Positions 34,387 through 42,599 of a stretch of DNA of 64,000 nucleotides are shown one piece after another. The stretch's first letter is position 1. The number at the start of each line of letters is the position of its first letter. Origin of the DNA: Leisingera sp. SS27 (GTDB lineage: Bacteria; Pseudomonadota; Alphaproteobacteria; Rhodobacterales; Rhodobacteraceae); the NCBI RefSeq assembly GCF_028368855.1, contig NZ_JAQNCY010000015.1, forward strand, positions 47,283 through 111,282, in the 5' to 3' direction. Made by a program: the position numbers and the translations under genes. The notes beneath the pieces are model-generated. The model worked only from the letters and a program-made list of their open reading frames with translations, was not told the origin of the DNA and searched no databases.

Positions 34387-37300
34387 CAGCTCGCAGAAGT
34401 TCATCGCCCGCAACCGGGCGCCCCGGGTTCAGATCGAATATGACGTGGAGCTTTATGGCGCCGAGAAGAAGGTGCAGCTGCCCTTTGTCATGGGGGTGAT
34501 GAGCGATCTGGTTGGCAAGTCCACGGTTGAGCAGCCCGCGGTGGCGGACCGCAAATTCCTGGAGATCGACGTCGACAATTTCGATGAGCGGATGAAGGGG
34601 CTTGCGCCGCGCGCTGCCTTTACGGTGCCCAACACGCTGACGGGCGAGGGCAACCTGGCGGTGGATCTGACGTTTGAGAGCATGGCGGATTTCGCGCCCG
34701 GCGCGATTGCGGCCAAGGTGGATGCGCTGCGCCCGCTGCTGGAGGCGCGCACCCAGCTGCAGAACCTGATGGCCTATATGGACGGCAAGACCGGGGCCGA
34801 GGCGCTGATCGAGACGATCCTGAACGATCCGTCGCTGCTGGCAGCAGTATCGGCGCCTGCAGCGGATGCAGAGAGTGCCGCGGCGCTGGACAGTTTGCGC
34901 AATCTGGAACTGCCGGAGGATGAGGCGGACACCACGGGTGACGTTTTGGCAGGCCTTGCATCACAGGCGCCTGGGGATGCTGCGCCTGCAGATACCTCCG
35001 GCGGGGTTCTGGATGCGCTGCGCGATGCTGCGCCGGAAGCGGCGGAGCCTGCAGATACCTCCGCGGACGTGCTGGCGGGCCTGAGCGCGGCAGCGCCTGA
35101 GGACACAGGCCAGCCGGATGAGGCTGCAGATGCATTGGCCTCGCTGGCGGGTGCTGCGGTTCCGGACACAGTTGAGGAAGACACCTCTGCGTCGGTGCTG
35201 GAGGGGTTGGCCCAGGCTGACCTTCCGGAAGAAGAGGAAGACACGTCCGGTGAGGTGCTGGCCGGGCTTTCCGCACAGGCCCCGGAGGAGGAAGAGGCCG
35301 GGGATGCTGCTGGCAGCGTTCTAGATGGTCTGCGGGCCGCTGAGCCTGAGGAGACGTCTGCAGACGAAGGGGCTGCGGATGTATTGGCGGGTCTGAGCGC
35401 CGCTGCACCCGAAGAAGAAGACCAGGGCGATGAAGCCGGAGAGGCGCTGGCCTCGCTGGCGGGCGCTGAGGTTCCAGAGGCTGAAGAGGACGATCAGACA
35501 GGATCCGTTCTGGAAGGATTGGCACAGACGGAAACACCGGAGGAGGAGGCGGATATCTCTGGCGATGTGCTCGCCGGGCTGGCTGCGCAGGACGTGGAGG
35601 AGGCCGCCGAAGAAGATACCGCAGGCGCGGCGCTGGAAAGCCTGGCGTCCGTTGAAGTGACTGAAGCGGAAGAAGAGGATCATGCTGGTGTGCTGGATGC
35701 GCTGGCGGATCTGGACGTGCCGGAAGAAGCCGATACGGCTGCTAACGATGCGCTGGAGAGCCTCGCCGCTGCCGAGATTGCGGAGGACGGCGAAGAAGAC
35801 CATTCCGGCGTGCTGGATGCATTGGCAGATGCAGCAGTTGAAGAGGCCGAAGACACCGCGGCGGAGGATGCGCTCGAAAGCCTGGCCGCCTTGGAAACCG
35901 GTGATGACGCGGAAGAAGACACTGCCGGCGCCGCGCTGGAGAGCCTTGCGGCTGCGGATGTGCCCGAAGCTGACGAGGAAGAGGACCATGCCTCGGTTCT
36001 GGATGAGTTGGCCGCGCTGGAGGTGGAGGATGAGGCCGGTGATGCTGCCGCCGACGCGCTGGAGAGCCTCGCAGCCGCTGAGATTTCTGAGACTGAAGAT
36101 GAGGACCATTCGGGCATTCTGGAGGGGCTGGCAGATCTGGAACCGGACGCGGCTGAGGAAGAGGATGACTCTGGTGCGGCTTTGGAAAGTCTGGCTGCGG
36201 TGGAGGTTGCCGAAGACGAAGATGACGATATTTCCGATGTTCTGACCGGGCTTGCAGATACGGATCTGGCAGAGGAAGACAACGGCGAAGAGGCCGCTGC
36301 GGCCCTGGAGAGCCTGGCGGAAGCGGTTGTGTCCGATGATGAAGAAGACGCCGGCCTGGACGGCGTGCTTGACGGGCTGCTGGAGGAGGCGCCCGGGGAG
36401 GACGAAACCGCCAGCGATGCGGAGGATGCGCTGGAAAGCCTCGCCGCCGTTGAGATTGAAGATGCGGCAGAGGATGGATCCGATGATATTCTGGACGGCC
36501 TTTTGGATGCCGCGCCTGAAGAGGAGGAAGCGGAAGGCGACGACCTGAGCGCCGTTCTGGACAGCCTTGATGCGCCTGAAGAGTCCGGAGAGGCGGATGA
36601 TGCCGGGGATATCCTGGCCGGGCTGGCAGAGGACGAACCCGAGGAAGATACCGGTGCCGGCACGGATCTGGATGATATCCTGGGCGGTCTTGATGAACCG
36701 CAGGACGATGCCGGCGAAGAGGATCTGAGCGCGGCGTTGGATACGCTGGAGGCGCCTGAGGAAGCCGAAACCGAAGACAGTGGTCTGGATGATCTGCTTG
36801 CGGATCTTGGCAGTGATGAACCGGAAGAGGCCGCGGAGGATGGCGCTGAGGATGTGCTGGCAGGCCTCGCGGATGCCGGCAGTACAGAGGAACCGGACAG
36901 CGGTGATGACGATCTGGACTCGCTTCTGGGGGGCGGACCGGATGAGAACGACGATCTGGACAGCCTGCTGGGCGATCTGGATGCTGCGGAAGACATTCCG
37001 GACGAAGCTGATGCGCTGCTGAGCGCCGTGGAGGACGATGAAGGCGACAGTGGTCTGGATGAGCTTCTGGGCGGCCTCGACGCTGAGGAAGATGACGATA
37101 GCCCCGGTTTGGATGCGCTTTTCGCCGATGAAGAGGCCGCCGAAGATGACGGTGGTGACGATCTTGATGCCCTGCTGGGCGGATTGGACGAAGTGGAGGA
37201 GACCGCCAGCGAGGAGGCGGGCGGCGGCGATCTGGATGATCTGCTTGGTGGTCTGGAAGACGAAAGCAGCAGCGGGACAGGGGACGCTGCCGAGGATGAC

Positions 37301-39475
37301 CTTGACGCGCTTCTGGGCGGTCTGGATGAGGACGAGGCCGGCGGGGACGCCAGCCTGGATGATCTGCTGGGCGACCTTGGCAGCGATGAGGAAGACGACG
37401 GCGATCTGGACGGTTTGCTGGCGGGGCTTGGCGAGGAAGCGGAAGCCGAGGAGGCAGAGGATACGGACAGCGCCGAAGATGATCTTGATGCCCTGCTGGG
37501 CGGGCTGGGGGACGCAGATGCGGATCTTGACAGCCTGATGGGCGGTGACGGCGGGGATATGGATCTGGATGATCTGCTTGGCGATTTAGGCGGTGACGAT
37601 GAGGACACCGCCGAGGCCGGCGGCGATGATCTGGATGCGCTTCTGGGGGATCTGGACGAGGGCGGCGATGAACCGGCTGCGGCGGCAGAGGTCTCGGACG
37701 AGCCGGAGTTTGCCTATGGCACCATGAGCGCGGAGCGGCCGGCTGCGCAGAAGCTTGAGCGCAAGCGGTTCCGGATGGCCATATTGGGCGACTTTTCGGG
37801 CCGCGCGGCCAAGGGGCAGATCGAGACCGGCGATGCGCTGGCGGCGCGCAAGGCGGTGCTGCTGGATCCGGATACGGTTGAAGACGTGATCGAGAGCTTC
37901 GCCACCGAACTGGTGCTGCCGATTGGCAAGGACGGGGCGGGCATCGCGGTCAAGCTGGAGGATCTGGACGGGCTGCACCCGGATGAGCTGTATGAAAACG
38001 TCGAGCTGTTCTCGGAACTGGTCGGTCTGCGCAAGCAGCTGCAGAGCGGTGCGACGGCGGATCATGCGGCGAACACGCTGAAGGCCTGGGCAGAGAAACA
38101 TGGCACCAAGGCGCGGGCACCGAAGCGGACTTCAGCCGGAAACTCGGTGCCGGCGGACAAGCGCCTGAGCGCCTTCCAGCAGCTGATCGGGGACACTGGC
38201 AACACGCTGCGCGAGGCCTCGCCGGTGGAGGAGCTGCTGGCGCGCGTCGTGGGTCCGCACATCCGGGCACTGCCGGACCCGCAGGTGGCCGAGATGCAGA
38301 AGGCGGTGGATGAGGCATTGTCCGATGCGATGCGGCTGGTGCTGCATCATCCGGAGTTCCAGTCGGTCGAGGCGCAGTGGCGTTCGCTGGATCTGATGGC
38401 GCGCTCCATTGAGGCGGACGATACGCTGGATGTGATGTTCTATGACATCTCGGCGGAGGAGCTGGCGGCGGATCTGGCGGCAGAAGACGACCTGTCCAAG
38501 ACCGGCTTCGTGCGGCTTTTGACCGAGGAACCGCTGGACGAGGAAAACGGGCGCGGCGGCTATTCGGCGCTGATCGGGATGTATCAGTTCGAGGAAACCC
38601 CGCCGCATGCAGAACTTCTGGGCCGGATCGCACGGGTCGCGGCACATGTGGATGCGCCGTTCTTTGCGTCCATATCGCCGGAATTTCTGAAAACGCCCAA
38701 GGCGGAACGGCCCAAGCTGGTGGCTGATGCCTGGAACACCTTGCAGGGCATGGCGGAGGCCGGCCATCTGGGGCTGGCCAGCCCGCGGTTCCTGCTGCGC
38801 CGTCCCTATGGTGAAAAAAGTGATCCGTGCTATGAGTTTGATTTTGAGGAGTTTACCGAAACGGAAGGCCTGAAGGGCATGCTTTGGGCCAATCCGGTGG
38901 TGCTGGTTGCGATTTTGCTCGGGCGCTCCTTCAAGGAAAACGGGCCATCGCTGCAGCTGGGGAAAATTATGTCTCTGGGCGGGATGCCCTATCATTATGT
39001 GAACGACAAATTCGGCGACCAAGTGGCGTTGCCCTGCACCGAGCGCAATATCGATCTGGACAAGATCGCGCTGGCACAGGAACGCGGGTTCATGGCGGTG
39101 AGCGCGGTCAAGGGGCGGGACGAGGTGCGGCTGACCTCTTTCAACTCGCTGAAGGGTGCTGAGATCCTGGGGCCCTGGACCGGATTGCCGGCGCCGGAGC
39201 CCTCGCCGCCGGACCCGCGCGGGCTGCCGAAGCCCAAGCCGCCTGCTGGGGGCGGCGATGAAGACGAAGACCTGGATCTTGATTTGGATTTGGGCGGAGA
39301 CGATGAGGACGATCTCGGCCTGGATGATCTGGATTTCGGAGGCGATGACGGGGATGACGATGGCCTCGGGGATCTGGACGACTTGCTGTCATCGTTTGGG
39401 GATGACGATGACGGCGACGATGGGGATGATGACGAAATGGATGCGGACCTCGCCGCGCTTTTGGATGATTTGTGA
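34379..39475 (+). CDS. Giant TssB - acidic repeat - TssC-like fusion protein
   Basis: A 1,698-residue protein in one open frame. Residues 1-160 are a TssB domain nearly the same as TssB at 22607 (AEKKVQLPFVMGVMSDLVGK, AFTVPNTLTGEGNLAVD). From about 165 to 1105 runs an acidic repeat region: first units built on ALESLAA / VLDALAD, later on DDLDALLGGLDE. Residues 320-1119 contain no Lys or Arg. From about 1108 a TssC-like domain follows (RKRFRMAILGDFSGRA, QSVEAQWRSLDLMARSI, ASPRFLLRRPYGEKSD). The last 80 residues are again Asp-rich. It could form a specialised sheath segment, a tether, or a cap. Start overlaps the channel gene by 8 bp. Confidence 0.85.
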   Translation: MADSSQKFIARNRAPRVQIEYDVELYGAEKKVQLPFVMGVMSDLVGKSTVEQPAVADRKFLEIDVDNFDERMKGLAPRAAFTVPNTLTGEGNLAVDLTFESMADFAPGAIAAKVDALRPLLEARTQLQNLMAYMDGKTGAEALIETILNDPSLLAAVSAPAADAESAAALDSLRNLELPEDEADTTGDVLAGLASQAPGDAAPADTSGGVLDALRDAAPEAAEPADTSADVLAGLSAAAPEDTGQPDEAADALASLAGAAVPDTVEEDTSASVLEGLAQADLPEEEEDTSGEVLAGLSAQAPEEEEAGDAAGSVLDGLRAAEPEETSADEGAADVLAGLSAAAPEEEDQGDEAGEALASLAGAEVPEAEEDDQTGSVLEGLAQTETPEEEADISGDVLAGLAAQDVEEAAEEDTAGAALESLASVEVTEAEEEDHAGVLDALADLDVPEEADTAANDALESLAAAEIAEDGEEDHSGVLDALADAAVEEAEDTAAEDALESLAALETGDDAEEDTAGAALESLAAADVPEADEEEDHASVLDELAALEVEDEAGDAAADALESLAAAEISETEDEDHSGILEGLADLEPDAAEEEDDSGAALESLAAVEVAEDEDDDISDVLTGLADTDLAEEDNGEEAAAALESLAEAVVSDDEEDAGLDGVLDGLLEEAPGEDETASDAEDALESLAAVEIEDAAEDGSDDILDGLLDAAPEEEEAEGDDLSAVLDSLDAPEESGEADDAGDILAGLAEDEPEEDTGAGTDLDDILGGLDEPQDDAGEEDLSAALDTLEAPEEAETEDSGLDDLLADLGSDEPEEAAEDGAEDVLAGLADAGSTEEPDSGDDDLDSLLGGGPDENDDLDSLLGDLDAAEDIPDEADALLSAVEDDEGDSGLDELLGGLDAEEDDDSPGLDALFADEEAAEDDGGDDLDALLGGLDEVEETASEEAGGGDLDDLLGGLEDESSSGTGDAAEDDLDALLGGLDEDEAGGDASLDDLLGDLGSDEEDDGDLDGLLAGLGEEAEAEEAEDTDSAEDDLDALLGGLGDADADLDSLMGGDGGDMDLDDLLGDLGGDDEDTAEAGGDDLDALLGDLDEGGDEPAAAAEVSDEPEFAYGTMSAERPAAQKLERKRFRMAILGDFSGRAAKGQIETGDALAARKAVLLDPDTVEDVIESFATELVLPIGKDGAGIAVKLEDLDGLHPDELYENVELFSELVGLRKQLQSGATADHAANTLKAWAEKHGTKARAPKRTSAGNSVPADKRLSAFQQLIGDTGNTLREASPVEELLARVVGPHIRALPDPQVAEMQKAVDEALSDAMRLVLHHPEFQSVEAQWRSLDLMARSIEADDTLDVMFYDISAEELAADLAAEDDLSKTGFVRLLTEEPLDEENGRGGYSALIGMYQFEETPPHAELLGRIARVAAHVDAPFFASISPEFLKTPKAERPKLVADAWNTLQGMAEAGHLGLASPRFLLRRPYGEKSDPCYEFDFEEFTETEGLKGMLWANPVVLVAILLGRSFKENGPSLQLGKIMSLGGMPYHYVNDKFGDQVALPCTERNIDLDKIALAQERGFMAVSAVKGRDEVRLTSFNSLKGAEILGPWTGLPAPEPSPPDPRGLPKPKPPAGGGDEDEDLDLDLDLGGDDEDDLGLDDLDFGGDDGDDDGLGDLDDLLSSFGDDDDGDDGDDDEMDADLAALLDDL
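34874..37713 (+). repeat. Tandem acidic repeats within the TssB-TssC fusion gene
   Basis: Degenerate tandem units of roughly 25-35 codons, without exact long DNA repeats. The first type contains ALESLAA or VLDALAD separated by Glu/Asp-rich linkers (to about 36400), the second DLDALLGGLDE-type units (36650-37700). Repeats are visible at the protein level; the reverse strand therefore shows a long serine-rich false frame. Confidence 0.8.
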
Positions 39476-39539
39476 TGCGAATGTTTGAGAACACAGCCGG
39501 CGATTACCGGCCCCGTTCCCGTCACGGAAAGGAGGAGAC

Positions 39540-41651
39540 ATGGTTGTAAGCAAGGGCCATGAAAACGACCTCGCCTGGATGTCGGGGACATATTCCACCG
39601 ACGGCCTGATGATGAGCCGGGCGATTGTGCGCGAGGGCTTGAGCAAGCTCACCGAAACCACAATCGAATTTGCGGCGACCAAGAAACAGCCCAAGCTGGA
39701 GGATTTGGTCGGCAAGCAGATAAACGTGCATGTGATGCGTCAGAAGACGGAGCATCAGTTCAATGGCATGTGCGTCTCGGTCGAGTATCTGGGGTTCCGC
39801 AACGGCTATGAGATGTATGTGGCCGAAGTGCGCCCCTGGTTCTGGATGCTGACCCGGACCGCGGATCTGCGGGTGTTCCAGGAAAAGACCACGGTCGAGA
39901 TCATCAAGCAGCTGTTCAATGAATACGGTTTCAGCGATTTCACTGACAAGCTGAGCGAAAGTTATGAAAAACGGGAATATTGCCTGCAGTACCGCGAGAG
40001 CGATTATGCGTTCCTGTGCCGGCTGATGGAAGAAGAGGGGATCTATTTCTACTTCGACAGCCCGTCAGGCGATACCGCGCGTGAGAAACTGGTGCTGTGC
40101 GACGGTGTCAGCGGCCACAGCCCGATTGCAGGCGGTTCTGATATTGAGTTCCATGCCCGCGACGACAGCGACCGGCGGCGCGAGGAGCATATCTCGGAGT
40201 GGGCCAAGGATGAGCGGATTACCCGCGGCAAGGTCACACTGAATGATTTTGATTTCCTGACACCGTCAGCCGATCTTACGGCCACATCGTCGATCCAGAA
40301 GGGTATGCACTCTTACAAGGATTACGAGGTCTACGATTATCAGGGCCACTACCGGAAGAATTCCGGCCTGGGCAACAAGCTGGCGCGGGTGCGGATGGAA
40401 GCGGAAGCGGTTAAGCATATCACCTGGCGCGGCGCCTCCAGCGTGCCGACGCTGGGCACCGGCAGCACCTTTGCCATGAAGAAGCACCCGGTTGCGGCGA
40501 ACAACAACGAATACCTGGTCATCAATGCCGAGCATCACGTCAAGGTGGCCTGGGACTATGGCGAACGCGAAAGCCAGAAGGCAGAAGAGACTGCCAAGAA
40601 AGGCGCCATGCGGCGCGACCTGAAGCCGCGCAACATGGAAGTGCCGGAGGAAATGGAGCATGACGTGTATGCGTCGACCTTCAGCGCCATTCTGAAGGCA
40701 GACCAGTTCCGCGCGCCGCTGGTGACGCCCTGGCCGGAAGTGCAGGGGCTGCAGACCGCAACGGTTGTCGGTCCAAGCGGCGAAGAGATCCACACGGACA
40801 AGCATGGCCGGATCAAGATCAAGTTTCACTGGGACCGGGAAAACAAGAAGGACGACACTGCATCCTGCTTTGTGCGGGTGGTGACGCCCTGGTCCGGCAA
40901 GAACTGGGGCATGGTGGCGGTGCCGCGGATCGATCAGGAAGTGGTGATCCAGTTCGAGGACGGAAATCCAGACCGGCCGATCTGCACAGGTATGCTTTAC
41001 AATGCCGAAACCATGCCGCCCTACACCTACCCCGAAGATCAGACGCAGCTGGGGATCAAGACCAATTCGTCAAAGGGCGGCGGCGGCTATAACGAGCTGA
41101 TGTTCGACGACAAGAAAGACAGCGAGCTGATGCGGGTGCAGGCCGAGAAGGACCATCAGATGCTGGTCAAGGACCGCTCGACGGTGACGGTCGGCCTGGA
41201 TGCGCCATCGCCGGAGGTGACCTCGGCGGATGAGAAAAGCTATGTCATGACGGTTGAGGAAAATGTCACCGAGACGGTGAACAAGGGCGACCGCACCGAG
41301 ACCGTCAAGATGGGTGACAAGGCTGAGACCATCGAAAAGGGCAATATGACCCTGGACGTGGACACCGGCAACCTGACCGAAACCATTGCCAAGGGGAACC
41401 ATACAGAAACGGTGAAGCTGGGCAATCTGACCGTGGATGTGACCGCGGGCAAGATCGCGATGAGCGCGGGGCAGGAGATTAAGCTGACGGTTGGCGCTTC
41501 CGAGGTGAAGATCGACAACTCCGGCGTTTCCATCAAAGGGCCGATGATCAAGATCGAAGGCACCGGAATGGTTGAGGCCAAAGCGCCGATGACCACCGTC
41601 AAAGGCGAGGCCATGCTGACCCTGAAGGGCGGCCTCACGATGATCAACTAG
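39540..41651 (+). CDS. vgrG: VgrG (TssI), T6SS spike protein
   Basis: A 703-residue VgrG. The N-terminal gp27-like part contains YLGFRNGYEMYVAEVRPWFWMLTRTADLRVFQ and YCLQYRESDYAFLCRLMEEEGIYFYF; the gp5-like OB fold has TDKHGRIKIKFHWDRE and CFVRVVTPWSGKNWGMVAVPRIDQEVVIQFEDGNPDRPICTG. The C-terminus is a beta-helix of repeated TETVxKGDxTETV units ending GGLTMIN, with no added effector domain. ATG 39540 has an excellent ribosome site (aaaggaggag). It forms the tip for the PAAR protein below. Confidence 0.97.
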   Translation: MVVSKGHENDLAWMSGTYSTDGLMMSRAIVREGLSKLTETTIEFAATKKQPKLEDLVGKQINVHVMRQKTEHQFNGMCVSVEYLGFRNGYEMYVAEVRPWFWMLTRTADLRVFQEKTTVEIIKQLFNEYGFSDFTDKLSESYEKREYCLQYRESDYAFLCRLMEEEGIYFYFDSPSGDTAREKLVLCDGVSGHSPIAGGSDIEFHARDDSDRRREEHISEWAKDERITRGKVTLNDFDFLTPSADLTATSSIQKGMHSYKDYEVYDYQGHYRKNSGLGNKLARVRMEAEAVKHITWRGASSVPTLGTGSTFAMKKHPVAANNNEYLVINAEHHVKVAWDYGERESQKAEETAKKGAMRRDLKPRNMEVPEEMEHDVYASTFSAILKADQFRAPLVTPWPEVQGLQTATVVGPSGEEIHTDKHGRIKIKFHWDRENKKDDTASCFVRVVTPWSGKNWGMVAVPRIDQEVVIQFEDGNPDRPICTGMLYNAETMPPYTYPEDQTQLGIKTNSSKGGGGYNELMFDDKKDSELMRVQAEKDHQMLVKDRSTVTVGLDAPSPEVTSADEKSYVMTVEENVTETVNKGDRTETVKMGDKAETIEKGNMTLDVDTGNLTETIAKGNHTETVKLGNLTVDVTAGKIAMSAGQEIKLTVGASEVKIDNSGVSIKGPMIKIEGTGMVEAKAPMTTVKGEAMLTLKGGLTMIN

Positions 41652-41661
41652 GCGGGTGCAG

Positions 41662-42270
41662 ATGTCGGCAAGATTTGAAAAGCTGGTGAAAATGCCTGCT
41701 GACCCGGTAGCCAAGCTGCTGTCGCGGGCAAATGTCATCTTGAAAACCCCGCTGGAGGCGCCGCCAACGGCGCAGGCGGGGATTGTGCTGGAGGAGCTGG
41801 ACCGCAAAGGCGCTCTGGTTGATCTGCTGCGCACTCTGGCGGTGCTGCTGCCCCCGCGCGAGCGGGTGTGGTGGGCCTGTCTGGCCGCGCGGGACTATAT
41901 CGGACCGCGCTCGGACAAGGACCCGGCCTCTCTGACTGCGTCGGAGGCCTGGGTGTTCGAGCCCAGCGAGGAAAACCGCGACAAGGCGCGGATCACCCTG
42001 GATCATGCCTATGTGGATGATGACACGGTGAATTGTGCGCTGGCGGTGCTTTATGCGGCGGGAACGCTGGGACCCGGAGAATTGAATCAATATCCTGCCC
42101 CGGCAGGGGCCTCTGAGGCGGCTGCCTTTGCCATGAATATGGTGGCCTTGGGTCAATTGTCTGATAAGTTTGAAGAACACGGCGCCGTTCTGATCGAGCG
42201 GGCGCTGGATATTGCGCGCGGCGGCAAGGGGCAGGTGATCGAAGTCCCGTTGCAGGCTGCGCAGGACTGA
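41662..42270 (+). CDS. DUF6931-like T6SS-associated protein
   Basis: A 202-residue cytoplasmic, mostly helical protein starting MSARFEKLVKMPADPVAKLL. ATG 41662 is preferred over GTG 41656. Features: LVDLLRTLAVLLPPRERVWWACLAARDY near 45-70 and a central Trp. It lies between vgrG and PAAR, a place for spike adaptors or effector chaperones. The DUF6931 assignment is from memory of similar neighbours and tentative. No catalytic motif seen. Confidence 0.65.
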   Translation: MSARFEKLVKMPADPVAKLLSRANVILKTPLEAPPTAQAGIVLEELDRKGALVDLLRTLAVLLPPRERVWWACLAARDYIGPRSDKDPASLTASEAWVFEPSEENRDKARITLDHAYVDDDTVNCALAVLYAAGTLGPGELNQYPAPAGASEAAAFAMNMVALGQLSDKFEEHGAVLIERALDIARGGKGQVIEVPLQAAQD

Positions 42271-42288
42271 ATGGGAGGGTTGTAACAG

Positions 42289-42591
42289 ATGGGAATGCCA
42301 CAGGCCCGGGTGACGGATCTGCATGCCTGCATGCTGCCCTCCACCCCGCCGCCGCCGGTGCTGCCGGTGCCGACGCCGATTCTGCCGCCCTGTGCTGTCA
42401 CTGTGCTGGTGGCCAAGCTGCCGGCCGCGCGGCTGAGCGACATGTGCACCGCGGCGCCGTCGCCGCACCCGATCATCAAGGGGTCGGCAACTGTGCTGAT
42501 CAACAACCTGCCGGCCGCGCGCATCCTGGACAGCACCGCCTGCGGCGGCATGGTTGCCAAGGGTGAAGTCACCGTTCTGGTGGGAGGATAA
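42289..42591 (+). CDS. PAAR-domain spike-tip protein
   Basis: A 100-residue PAAR protein: MPQARVTDLHACMLP, a proline-rich loop, then NNLPAARILDSTACGG and VTVLVGG. The His/Cys residues near the start and end probably hold the tip zinc ion. It lacks any effector extension, so cargo would need to bind separately. PAAR sharpens the VgrG spike. Confidence 0.9.
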   Translation: MGMPQARVTDLHACMLPSTPPPPVLPVPTPILPPCAVTVLVAKLPAARLSDMCTAAPSPHPIIKGSATVLINNLPAARILDSTACGGMVAKGEVTVLVGG

Positions 42592-42599
42592 GCCCAGGC

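Noticed and set aside
35680..37608. Long serine-rich minus-strand frame of 642 codons
   Set aside because: It is the antisense image of the Glu/Asp-rich repeats of the fusion gene (GAX codons read as TCN); no ribosome site and no recognisable domain.
34874..37713. CRISPR-like or tandem DNA repeat array
   Set aside because: The repetition is in the protein, with degenerate DNA and no constant spacers.
41270..41650. VgrG C-terminal repeats as a separate effector domain
   Set aside because: The TETVxKGD repeats are part of the normal VgrG beta-helix, not an added toxin domain.
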